From Montifringilla adamsi (lineage: Eukaryota > Chordata > Aves > Passeriformes > Passeridae), in the NCBI GenBank assembly GCA_017590115.1, contig JAGGNK010007559.1, positions 6,798,641-6,862,640 of the forward strand: a stretch of 64,000 bases of DNA. Reading direction: 5' to 3'. The notes beneath the pieces were generated by a model, which was not told the DNA's origin, did no database searches, and was given only the letters and a program-made list of their open reading frames with translations. This document shows, in pieces, positions 1-8,720 of the stretch. The first letter of the stretch is position 1, and each line of letters opens with the position of its first letter. Position numbers and translations under genes: made by a program.

Positions 1-429
1 GGAGCACACGACGGGTGCGGGGAGGGGTGTGCGCCGCACCGGGAGCACGCGGACAGGCCGCCCGCCTGTTTTTGCCGGGCTCGCACAGGCACGGAACTAT
101 CAAGGCTGGAAGGTTGGACGTTTAAGGTCATCCAGTGCGACCGTGCACGCAACATTCTAATCTCTAAAGCGCATCACCCAGCGGCAGGGGCAGACGCCTC
201 TTGAACGGCCCCAGGGATGGTGGCGGCCCCGGCCCCCGCTTCCCATGGCCACAGAACAGGGAAAAAAGGGATCGAATCCGCATTGAGCTGCTCGCCCCGC
301 TGCCACTGATGCCTCTCGCATCTGGCATTCCTTCTGAGGCGTGTTCACATCTGTCCACATCTGCCTGCGTCCCTGTCACGACACAGGATGTGCGCTGGGT
401 TGCAGCCCCGCTTCTCTCGCTCCTTGCAG
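1..429. other. MRPS7 upstream or intron 1; first exon not identified
   Basis: The first ~100 bases are GC- and CpG-rich and look like the edge of a CpG island, as expected beside a mitochondrial ribosomal protein promoter. The stretch ends in a pyrimidine-rich run and AG at 428-429, the acceptor of the first recognisable MRPS7 exon. An ATG at 217 opens a short frame starting Met-Val-Ala-Ala-Pro, reminiscent of the family's Met-Ala-Ala-Pro start, but it stops after 31 codons and I see no convincing donor, so I do not call it exon 1. The true exon 1 is probably left of the window, where GGA3 would lie head-to-head in the human arrangement. Confidence 0.45.
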
Positions 430-621
430 GATAATGCCCGTGAGATGGAGCCGCTACAACCCCAGCTACCTGGAGCCAGAAGTGAAAAAGGAATCGCATC
501 AGAAACCTTTAGAGGAGCTGACTGAGGAGGAAAGGGAACAAATGGAGCTTAGGGCTGTTCGACCCATCAAAGCTGCTCCTCCCAGTCTCTCCAGTTCCGT
601 GTTCAGCGATCCCATGATCAG
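430..621 (+). CDS. MRPS7: MRPS7 coding exon 2
   Basis: The acceptor AG is at 428-429 and the donor GT at 622-623 (AG|GTCAGA). One base completes a codon from the missing exon; the reading then starts Ile-Met-Pro-Val-Arg-Trp-Ser-Arg-Tyr. It ends two bases into a serine codon. It covers the start of the mature protein and the KAAP linker. Confidence 0.94.
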
Positions 622-3122
622 GTCAGAGAAAGCAGCAGCTCCTCCTCTCTCCAAAAATGCATGGGAGCTGTGCTGCCCTCCTCTACCTTCACCTGCTGGC
701 TTCACATTGCCTTTTATTAGAGCACAATCCCTATATTCTGGGTTAATCTTTTCCCATCAATGAGTCCATTGTTCTGCAGTAATTAGCGATAATTACAGCA
801 GATCTGGCAGCACCCACACTTAACCATGGGAACAACACAAAGGGATGGGGGGCTTATTTCTGTGGGTGATAAAATCAGAATTCATATCAGATCCTGTCTG
901 ACTTTGTGTTTACAGTAAATTCACCAATATGATGATGAAGAGTGGCAATAAAGTGCTGGCCAGAAGCCTCATGTCTCAGGTAAGAACTCAGGTTTCTTCT
1001 CACTATTCCGTTAAAACTAGACAAAATAGAAGGCTGGGATGTCAAACCCACTGGAACTGGGAATTACCAGAACTCAGGTGGTCCATTCTGTGGTCCTGAT
1101 GTGTTTCACTCTGCCACATGTTGCTTGCAGCATGATTCCTCTGATAAACCGTGATTTGTTTGATAAAATGTACATTGCCCCAGCCTCGTTAGCGCACAGA
1201 CCAGCCGGCGACAGCTTCGTGGAGAACCTTCTCTTTCCATTCTTCTGTATCCCTGTGTTCTTTTGTACTGCATAACACAGAGAATACCCTTAAAATGCAT
1301 GGTTTCCTCTAAGATCTTTGCAGCTCTCTGTCATGCCTTACCCTCTGTATAACTTGCCCTTGAAGTCCCACGGATGTCACCTATGTGGCACAGCTTTGAG
1401 CCTGCTCTGACCCACAGCAACCTCTATTAACTGGTGTTGCCATCTGGTCTCTTCCGTCCGTGAACTCCCTTGAAATAGAAACATTTTGCCCAAATGTTTC
1501 CAATTAACTGCTGATTCCTGGTTTCAGAAAAGCACACAGGCTCTGGAGGGGAGGCTTTGCAGGGGAGGATGCTCAGTGCCCAGACCCCTGTTCCTGGCTC
1601 CACTTTGTCCCTGCCCTTCCCTGGCTTCTGGCCCAGGTTTGTGCTGCTCATCCCTCTCACCCGAAATGCAATGACTGATAAAAGAGATGAAGAGCTGGAA
1701 GAGGGTGAAGTAAAACTTGAGTTAAAGAATTTCCAATGGGTCTTTTGCCTCTGGGGCTGGTGGACCAGCTGCTCAGATGAAAATGGGGTGCCTGTAAAAG
1801 TGATGTAACCTCATGGAGTGGGAGAATCCATCTGCCATGTATATCTTCTTTCTTGCCTTTCTTCCAAGACTCTGGAGGCCATTAAAAGGAAGCAGCTGGA
1901 GAAGTACCACAAAGCTCCAGAAAATGAGAAGGAGACAATTGAATGCAACCCCTACGTCATTTTCCACCAGGCTCTCAAGAACTGCCAGCCCATCATCGGG
2001 CTCAGCAACATCACCAAAGGAGGCAAAACCCACCAGGTGAAAAGGGGACTGGGAACACATCTGGTTGTGAGACAATTAGCTAGGGAGGCAAATGAACTGA
2101 TTTCCACCCCATTAGCTCAAGATTATCTCTCCTTGGAAAGAGCCACTTTGCAGTCTGGACTAAAACAGCACCTAGAAACTGTTCAAAATCAGGATCCCAC
2201 CTCTGAGTATTGTGCTTCCCCTGTCACAGAATCACTAAGGTTGGAAAAGACTTCTAAGATCAATCAAGTCCAGCCATTAATCAGCAGCAGTCTCTGGTTC
2301 TCTGACTAGATGTGAGGAGAAATACACAGCAAGTATTTTCCAAAGAGACAGAGATCAGCAGCAAAAGAATTGGTAGTCTTTGGACTACCAGTCCCATCCT
2401 TTCCACTGCACCGTGTTGCTTGGGGAGAGGTCCCACACACCTGGGGCAGGTCAGCATGGCAAAATGGGTCACCTAGATCCAGTGGGATATTTAAAACATG
2501 AGCAGAATCTGTCTCTGAGTACAGGCTCTGCAGCCCTTGGGGCCTGAAGGAGAGGTGAGATGTAGAGGCACTTGGAATGAGATGATCTTTAAGATCCCTT
2601 CCACTCCAAACCTTGCTGTGATTCTATGACTTCTGTATTCAGTGCAGAGATGAGGTGACCACTCCCATCTTTGCTAACTCAAACCAGCCTGGACCCAGCT
2701 CCCAGACAGGCCAGAGTTTCCATTTTGGTAGCAGCGGCCAGTTCCTATGGACAGAGCAGGAGAACTGGCAGGGCTCAGCTGTCAGGAGCGGCTCTGGCTG
2801 CAGAGAGCAGCACAGTGAACACCTGCAGGTGCAGCTGGTGCTGTGTGGCTGCTGGGGAGGAGCAGGTTGCTGATAACTGCCACGGGTTAACCCTTTCCAG
2901 GTGCCCGTCCCGCTGACGGACAATCGGAAGCGCTTCCTGGCCATGAAGTGGTTGATCACCGAGTGCAGGGAGAACAAGCACCGCCGGACGCTGATGCCAG
3001 AAAAGCTCTCCCAGGAGCTGCTCCTGGCCTTCAACAACGAGGGGCCCGTTATCAAGAGGAAGCACGTCCTGCACAAGATGGCAGAGGCCAACCGGGCGTA
3101 CGCCCACTTCCGCTGGTGGTAG
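430..3122 (+). CDS. MRPS7: MRPS7, mitochondrial small ribosomal subunit protein uS7m (5' partial)
   Basis: Encodes the mitochondrial uS7 protein, which binds the 3' domain of the 12S rRNA in the head of the 28S subunit and helps form the mRNA exit/E-site region. Coding exons are 430-621, 916-979, 1869-2036 and 2901-3122, all with GT/AG borders and consistent phase. They give 214 residues, equivalent to the human protein (242 aa) from about residue 30 onward. Recognisable blocks are VRWSRY near the start, EELTEEE, KFTNMMM, the [12 protein letters not shown] block, FLAMKW-ITECR, LMPEKLS, GPVIKRK and the terminal HKMAEANRA...RWW, all near-identical to mammalian MRPS7. The missing N-terminus corresponds to the mitochondrial presequence in exon 1. 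The gene converges with MIF4GD on the other strand. Identification rests on recalled family sequence and is very secure. Confidence 0.96.
916..979 (+). CDS. MRPS7: MRPS7 coding exon 3
   Basis: A 64-base exon between TTTACAG and GTAAGAAC. It completes the split serine and encodes [21 protein letters not shown] apart from that residue, ending in phase 0. It is the conserved uS7 N-terminal RNA-binding segment. Confidence 0.95.
980..1868 (+). other. MRPS7 intron 3
   Basis: An 889-base intron between two secure exons. I see no repeat, RNA gene or conserved coding block in it. The frames open here are short and lack codon character. Confidence 0.8.
1869..2036 (+). CDS. MRPS7: MRPS7 coding exon 4
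   Basis: A 168-base phase-0 exon (CTTCCAAG|ACT ... CAG|GTGAAA). It encodes 56 residues from [13 protein letters not shown] to GGKTHQ and includes the conserved [12 protein letters not shown] helix. Confidence 0.95.
2223..2290 (-). repeat. CR1 LINE 3'-end fragment
   Basis: The plus strand reads CACAGAATCACTAAGGTTGG, followed by AAGACTTCTAAGATCAATC and AAGTCCAGCC. This is the reverse complement of the conserved CR1 3' tail, so the element points to the minus strand. Only the terminal ~70 bases survive. Confidence 0.75.
2570..2632 (+). repeat. CR1 LINE 3'-end fragment
   Basis: GATGATCTTTAAGATCCC and TTCCACTCCAAACC are followed by GTGATTCTATGAC, the standard CR1 tail and 8-bp terminal motif in sense orientation. 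It is degenerate and short, and lies about 280 bases from an oppositely oriented CR1 end. Confidence 0.8.
2901..3122 (+). CDS. MRPS7: MRPS7 terminal coding exon
   Basis: The acceptor CTTTCCAG precedes GTGCCCGTC. It encodes 73 residues and the TAG stop at 3120-3122. The C-terminus HFRWW matches the family's aromatic Arg-Trp-Trp end, so the protein is complete at this side. Confidence 0.96.
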   Translation: MPVPLTDNRKRFLAMKWLITECRENKHRRTLMPEKLSQELLLAFNNEGPVIKRKHVLHKMAEANRAYAHFRWW

Positions 3123-3620
3123 GGACCCTGCCTGGGACACGCTGCCACGGCCTGGAGAGCAGAGCCCCAGGGCTGCCAGCCTGGGAGAGGGCAAGGTGGA
3201 ATATCCCTTGCAAGCAGCTTCTGTTCTAACCCAGGGAAAGCTCACACGATCCCCATGAGGTTTTTTTTCTTTGTGCTTGTTTGGATGGGGGAAGGGGGAG
3301 TCTGAGTTACCAGCGTCAGCAGGGCTGCTCCAGTTTGTTCATAATGGCTTCCCTGTGAAGACAAGCCTCAGTTTTTCTTACAGCAACGCTAAACAAAACC
3401 ATCTTTCACTTACCTGTTTCCTGGGGATCTGAAAGTCTCTCTGCTCCTCAAATCAGTAATGATTTTGGCTGCAGAGCTAAGAGCATAGCTGGATCCTTTT
3501 CCACAGGGATTGGTACAACAGGCAGTAAAAGGCCCTTTTTGATTTTGGCCATCAGCAAGGTGGTCTGCACAGATTTGATGGGAATGTTGACAAAATAAAA
3601 CCAGTTTTATGGGAAAGGTT
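3123..3620 (+). other. MRPS7: MRPS7 3' UTR
   Basis: Runs from the stop codon to just past the polyadenylation hexamer at 3594-3599. The exact cleavage point is inferred at about 3610-3625. It contains a T-rich run near 3260 and no repeat. Confidence 0.7.
3594..3599 (+). terminator. MRPS7: MRPS7 polyadenylation signal AATAAA
   Basis: A canonical AATAAA about 470 bases after the MRPS7 stop, followed by T-rich/GT-containing sequence (TTTTGTCTC near 3635). It is the only such hexamer on this strand between the stop and the MIF4GD 3' end. Confidence 0.75.
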
Positions 3621-3789
3621 TCCCAATTCCAGACTTTTGTCTCTATTGCTCCAGGTACCCTGGTGTGTAAAGCCCTGAGGCCCTAGAGTGGAGCAAACAC
3701 TGAGTTATCTCAGCCTTAGGGCTAAAGTCAGGAGCAACCCTTCAGTATTGCTCAGAGCTCAGCAGCTGTGCAGGAAGAAAGCAGGGCAT

Positions 3790-4511
3790 ACATTAGTGGA
3801 AAACTTTTATTAGAAAAAATCCATCAATAGATTATTTTGTTCATTTCTTTCTCTCCCATTCTTCTAAGAAATATACCGCAGCTGAAACTTGCAAATTCTG
3901 GAAAAAAGTGACAGTTATTGTATAAAACCTATAAAACCCTTCCTACATGTGCTCAGGGACCTCTTCTGTCCCAGGCTGCCCTGTGGCAGGTATTCCTGGC
4001 TGTGGAAGAGGCTGTGTGCATGCAGGTGCAGCCAGCCTGCTGGAAGGAGTCAGGGAAAAAAAGCACTTGGTTGAGCTGTTTGTGAGGCCATGGTGTGTTC
4101 TGTGACCCATCCCAGAGAACCAGGTACAACCTGAGCTGGGAGATTTCCCTGCTGCCTCCCACAGCTCTGCTGGCTTTGGGGTGAAGCAAAATGTTCTCAG
4201 CCTAAACTGTGCTTTCTTTAACGCTCATAGAAAATGCTGGTGTGAGCTACAAGCCTACCGAGCCCTTTGCTGACAGCAGCCCAATATTAAGACAAAATCA
4301 GTGGGAGAACTTGCTGGGTAAAGTGTGCCCTTCCCACCGCTCTGAACCTCCAAAGTCAGACCAGCACCTGCTGCATCTGACAGTAGGTGCAGAGAGGCTC
4401 TAGCCAGTATAAATGCTATTTACAGGAAGTGCTAGAAAATTAATGTGAAAAATCCCAAATTGGTACAAAGCTTGCTGGTGAAGGTGCTGGGGATGCCTCT
4501 GCCTCGGGAGG
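3790..4511 (-). other. MIF4GD: MIF4GD 3' UTR
   Basis: The sequence between the MIF4GD stop (4512-4514) and its probable poly(A) signal at 3806-3811, about 0.7 kb. No coding frame or repeat is recognised. Confidence 0.65.
3806..3811 (-). terminator. MIF4GD: MIF4GD polyadenylation signal AATAAA
   Basis: The plus strand reads TTTATT here, giving AATAAA on the minus strand about 700 bases downstream of the MIF4GD stop. It lies about 200 bases from the opposing MRPS7 signal. Confidence 0.65.
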
Positions 4512-4739
4512 TTAATCTGTCACTTCGCTGTAATAATATTTCTGGGCAGCGTCCGTCATCTTCCACTCAGCAGCCCGGAACTCGATGATCTCCAGCAGCA
4601 GGAGCTGGGACAGGGAGCTGAGCCCCTCCTGCAGAAGGAAGCCATCTCGGAGGAGGGAGAAGAGCTCGTCCATCCGCTGGGAATTCATCTTCTCCAGCTG
4701 CTCACCGATGCGGTGGAGCTGCAGGACCAAGCAGTCCAC
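4512..4739 (-). CDS. MIF4GD: MIF4GD terminal coding exon
   Basis: The minus-strand acceptor CTTCTGAAG precedes GTGGACTGC. It encodes residues 148-222 and TAA at 4514-4512. It includes MDELFSLLRDGFLL and the conserved LLLLEIIEFRAA helix. Confidence 0.96.
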   Translation of the reverse strand: MDCLVLQLHRIGEQLEKMNSQRMDELFSLLRDGFLLQEGLSSLSQLLLLEIIEFRAAEWKMTDAAQKYYYSEVTD

Positions 4740-6418
4740 CTTCAGAAGGAAGAGCAGATGGCTGAGCACAAAGCAGTGGAGGCTCCTCTGCACCCCCCAG
4801 GCTGTGCTTTTTACAGGTCCTTGGCAGGACAACAAGCATATCAGCAGCTCTCCCTGCACTCACCTCCTCCTCCTTCTGCAGGCTGTCAGGCTGTGCCAGC
4901 CTGAACAGGCAGTCGTACACAGGGTTCACCAGAGCCATCATGGGCATGTTGTTCACCTGCAAGGAGAGTGGAGCATTGTCAGCCTGGGGCCCGAAGGGAG
5001 TCTGCAGCTATTTTAAGTAGTTATTCCCTTGCTGCTCTCCCAAGGAGAAGGGAACAGAATTTAGTTGTGCTGTATTAGTGGGATTCTCATCAGAGATCAG
5101 ACATTTGAGTCTCCAGGAACCAGAGGAGCTGAACAAATGATGTAAAAAACATCTATTTTTAAATGTAAGCAGGTAGTCATGGGAAATAGACTTGTTCCAA
5201 CAGTGTTTTTCCTGCCTGCAGCTCTACTTGCATCATTTTTACATCTACTCCAAGCAGGAATTCAAAGTTCACACACTGCGCAAAGGCCTGAAGCCAAACT
5301 CCATCAGCAAACCCCACAGCAACTGAACCAGTCCAGTCTGGGACATCTGGGAGCAGGCAAATCAGGGGATTTCAAACACTAGGTACAAAATTAAGAAGAT
5401 GAGACTTTGTGACTGTTCCTGGAGACTTCCTCTGTCTCTTCAAGCCTGTAGATAGCACCAGCTCTGTCAGCATCCTTGTGCTAAGAACCAGCTCTGGCCC
5501 CCATGGCCCTGGGGCTCTGTACAACCCCCACCCACCACCCCTGCTCTGGTATCCTAGGATGCCCAGGCCCTCCTGGCACTGCAGGCAGCAGCAGCCAGCT
5601 GCTCCAGCTCCTTACCCTCAGGTAGTCAAAGATGTTGCAGATGAAGGTGACGTAGCAGATCCAGGCCTGCAGTGAGCGGGTGCGCAGCTCCTCCCTGTCC
5701 TTGTACTCCTGCTGCAGCCGGTTCAGCAGGCTCCTCCGGAAGATGCTCTGGCCAACTTGTTTGCTCTCTGCCTATAAGCCCACAGAAACAGCATGGAGGG
5801 ATGAAACAGGGGTGCCAGAGGGGCAGGGGGATGCAGTACCACACAGATACCCTTCTGTGATTCCCAAAGAGGCAGAAAAGCTGCAACACACTGCCTGTGC
5901 TGGCCCACTGCTCTTCTGAAAGCTGCCACTCCATAGGGCAAGTAGCAGGACAGGAGAGAAGGGCAAGGGGTCAAAGCATGTGACTGGGGCAAAGCCCTTT
6001 CTGGCCCAGCCCAGGGACAAGCCACACAACAGCCCAGGTGTTTCACTGTCCAGACACGAGCTCTCACCTGGATGATGGTGTAGCAGATGCGCCCAGCCTC
6101 CTTGCTGAATACAGAGTCTTTGAGGGACTGGTCCACTATAATATTGGCCACTTTCTCTAGGTCCACATTACTGGGGTCTGCAGAGAAGAGGAATGCTGTT
6201 AGGACCCAGCCCTCTTTGGCCCCTGATTGCTTTGAGGCACCTGGAAAGCAACCAAGGTCTGTGCAGGGCCCAGTAGAGTCACATTAAGTGGTGCAGAAGC
6301 CGTGCGTGGCAGAGGAGCTCATAAAAACCTGCTGACCTTTGAGGGCTGTTTTCAGCAGCTTCTGAGTCTCGGAGTCGAAGGACTGTATTTTGTACTCTTC
6401 TTTGCCCGTTTCCCCCAT
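4512..6418 (-). CDS. MIF4GD: MIF4GD, MIF4G domain-containing protein (SLIP1)
   Basis: A single MIF4G-domain adaptor. In vertebrates it binds the stem-loop binding protein SLBP and links non-polyadenylated histone mRNAs to the translation initiation machinery. Five coding exons on the minus strand, in order 6418-6337, 6177-6068, 5771-5616, 4956-4864 and 4739-4512, sum to 669 bases, or 222 aa plus stop, the same length as human MIF4GD. Landmarks are the start MGE..KEEYKIQSFD, VDLEKVANIIVD, FSKEAGRICY, FRR-LLNRLQQEY, CYVTFICNIFDYLR, NNMPMMALVNPVYDCL, VDCLVLQLHRIGEQL and the end KYYYSEVTD. The whole protein is one helical HEAT-like MIF4G repeat array. The start is the first ATG in the exon and matches the human start. 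Translation and splicing signals are intact. Confidence 0.97.
4864..4956 (-). CDS. MIF4GD: MIF4GD coding exon 4
   Basis: Flanked by CCTTGCAG and GTGAGT on the minus strand. It encodes residues 117-147, from VNNMPMM to KEEE, in phase 0 at both ends. Confidence 0.96.
5616..5771 (-). CDS. MIF4GD: MIF4GD coding exon 3
   Basis: A 156-base phase-0 exon encoding residues 65-116 (AESKQVGQS to IFDYLR). The acceptor is TATAG|GCAGAG; a second AG four bases in would break the frame, so 5771 is chosen as the exon start. The donor is AGG|GTAAGG. Confidence 0.95.
6068..6177 (-). CDS. MIF4GD: MIF4GD coding exon 2
   Basis: A 110-base exon encoding residues 28-64 (Asp split with exon 1, then PSNVDLEKV to YTIIQ). 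Acceptor CTCTGCAG, donor CAG|GTGAGA. Confidence 0.96.
6337..6418 (-). CDS. MIF4GD: MIF4GD first coding exon
   Basis: The ATG at 6418-6416 starts 27 codons beginning MGETGKEEYK. The donor AAAG|GTCAGC splits the next Asp codon. On the 5' side a good minus-strand acceptor (CTTCCCCAG, AG at 6475-6474) suggests that the exon runs from 6473 and that the gene has at least one upstream non-coding exon. Confidence 0.94.
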
Positions 6419-6473
6419 GACTGGTTTCCTCCAAGGGCAAGAGTCAGGGCAGTGGATGAGCTAGTGACAGTCC

Positions 6474-8661
6474 CTGGGGAAGGAGCACACAGAGCTTAGT
6501 TGGACAGAGGCAAACCTTCACCCATTTCCCATTCAGCACGCCCCAGGTAGTGTTGAAGCACAGAGTGTTCCCTGACAGCTCCCCACCCCAAGGAACTCCT
6601 CTTTTATTAGGGCACCAACTCTAGATCTATGCAAATCCTCCACATCTTTTAAAGCCTTGTCTCCTACCAGCTGATGATAGAACTTCAGAGCCTTTATATT
6701 TTTCTGATATGAGAAACACATTACAGGCAAAGGAGACCCAAAATATATGTGGCTGTATCACAGGAAGGCACACACTGCTCCCTTGGGCCTTTTAAACACC
6801 AATTCAGCAGCTTTCATACAAAAACCTGGGAAGAATCAAAGCCAGCAAAAGCATCCAACACACCTGCCAGAGCACCTCTCCTGCACCAGAGCCAGGCTCT
6901 CTCAGCTCCCAGCACGACACAGCAAACTCAGCAGCCAAATCCCCAACAGCAACAGCTCCCATCTCTCTCATCCCTCTGCATCTCTCTCTGCTCTGCAGCA
7001 CCAGCAGTGCTCCTAAGCAGTCTCTAGATTGATTTTCTTCTGCTTCATGATACAGTGAAGACAGCAAGAGGGTACGCACGGCACAGGGAGGAAGGGCTTG
7101 CTTTGATTCACACAGGATGGATGGAAATGCAGGGCTGGCCAGACCGGCAGTACAAACAGAAGGCAGTCGGCCAAATGAGTTTTGCCAGCTCGTCGAAATT
7201 CCTCAGCCATTACTCACCCTCTCTGCAAACAGGTCCCTACCCAGATCAAAGCCCAAGAGCCTTTAGGGGCATGGGACAGGTAGCGTGGGCAGTCCCCTCA
7301 TGTACAGCAGAACAGTAACTCAGAGCAGAGAGCAGCCCCATGGGGGTGACCACCTACCCTGGGACTGAGTCAGCCCGGGTCCCAAGGTTTCTTTCCCAGG
7401 TGGATTCACAAGCAGCTGGGTGCCCTCCGTGCCATGCCTGGTTGGCAAACACCTTCCTAGCTGACCTCTCCTCTCTCTGCATCTGCACTCATGCCATGCT
7501 GCACTGCCAGTGGAGCAGCCCGAGATGACCAGCAGCCGCGTGTCCCACCGGCAGCATCTCCACGCAGCAGGACCCTGGCGAGAGCGCAGCGCAGCGGGAA
7601 GCGGCCGAGCCCGCCTGGCAGCGTCTGTGCCGCCGCCCGGCCCCGCTCCCGGAGCTTCCGTTCCACGGCTCCCTGGGATGGCCACGGCTGCTTTGAACTG
7701 CTGTGCCAAATAACCCTGCCAGAGCAAACCACAGCGTGTGAACACCGAGCCAGCCAGGTCTCACCTGCACTAGGGACCCTCCTGCCAGCACCACCTTATC
7801 GGAAGGGCTGATGGCAGTGGGTGACATGGAGCACCTGTGGGTACCGACTGCTCCTCCGCTGGCACCGGCTAGACGAGCCGTCCCGCGGGCTGACTCGGTT
7901 GGGGTCAGCACCTTCAAATCTGCCGGTGATCCACCAGCTCAGGTGCCAGGGCACCTGTGACCTGCAGGGTTACACCTGCCAGTATGGGCTGGACCAGTCC
8001 TGGCCACTGCAAGGAGAGGGAGAAGAGCAGATTCTCGTCTGCCACCCCTTAGTGTCTGCCCCAGGGGCTCCACCAGCCCCCGGAATTCCCATCCCATCCC
8101 CGCCGAGCCGCAAGTGGAACTCCCAGCGTCGAGACGCCTCTTGCCCGGGGCAGCTGGACCACCGGACCCCCAGGAACCCCCGCCGCTGCCTCCCGTCTCT
8201 CCAGCTCCGCGGCTGGCACAAGCCCAAGGGCCACCGGACGGAGGAAGAGGCGGATCCCGGGAAAAGCAGCCCCCGCGCTGCCCCGGCCAGGGCAGGGGGA
8301 GCCGGGCGCAGCCCCACCGACCTGCCGGCCGCCCCCGCTGTGTCCTCCGGCCGCCGGGACATCGCCGGCACCTCCCGAGCCCCGCGCCCTCCCGGCACGG
8401 CCCAGGTTTCCTCTTAGGTCATTTCCTCGCCCGAGCCGGGGGAGGGCCGGGCCGGGCCGGGCGGGAGAGCGGCGGCAGCTGCGGCAGCGCCACCGCCTGC
8501 GAGCGTCGGGGCACGGCGGGCTGAGCGCCGGGTACGGCCGGCTGCTCCTCGGGAAACTCCCGGGCTCCCCCCGGCACGGCCGGCTGCCCCCGCGACACCT
8601 TTCCGGGCACGGCCACTGCTTTTCCGACTCCCCCCGCCGGGTGATCGCAGGCAGCACTCAC
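6474..8661 (-). other. MIF4GD 5' intron/leader region
   Basis: Lies between the probable acceptor of the first coding exon and the CpG island. Several minus-strand donors with strong consensus could end alternative leader exons: GTGAGTA at 7217, GTGAGA at 7764 and GTGAGTG at 8661. None can be preferred from sequence alone. A CT-rich stretch lies around 6950-7000. No coding frame here resembles a known protein. Confidence 0.5.
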
Positions 8662-8720
8662 CCCTCTGCCACGGTCACCCGCGGGGCTGTCCCAGCGCTC
8701 TACGGGTGACAACGGCGTGA
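8040..8720 (-). promoter_or_regulatory. MIF4GD: CpG island, probable MIF4GD promoter
   Basis: About 0.7 kb of very GC-rich sequence with dense CpG, including a short GCCGG array near 8446-8463 and repeated ACGGCCGGCTGC words at about 8534 and 8577. It sits upstream of MIF4GD on the minus strand and is the only island between MIF4GD and SLC25A19. Start site and direction are inferred; divergent transcription is possible. Long open frames here reflect base composition, not genes. Confidence 0.65.

Larger units (their letters stand above)
2037..2900 (+). other. MRPS7 intron 4 with two CR1 ends
   Basis: An 864-base intron. It carries two short CR1 3' ends in opposite orientation (listed separately) and otherwise unremarkable sequence, finishing with the acceptor CCCTTTCCAG. 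Confidence 0.8.

Noticed and set aside
8049..8657. Long Arg/Pro/Gly-rich open frames in the CpG island
   Set aside because: GC-rich islands lack stop codons by composition; open frames occur on both strands and none shows a domain.
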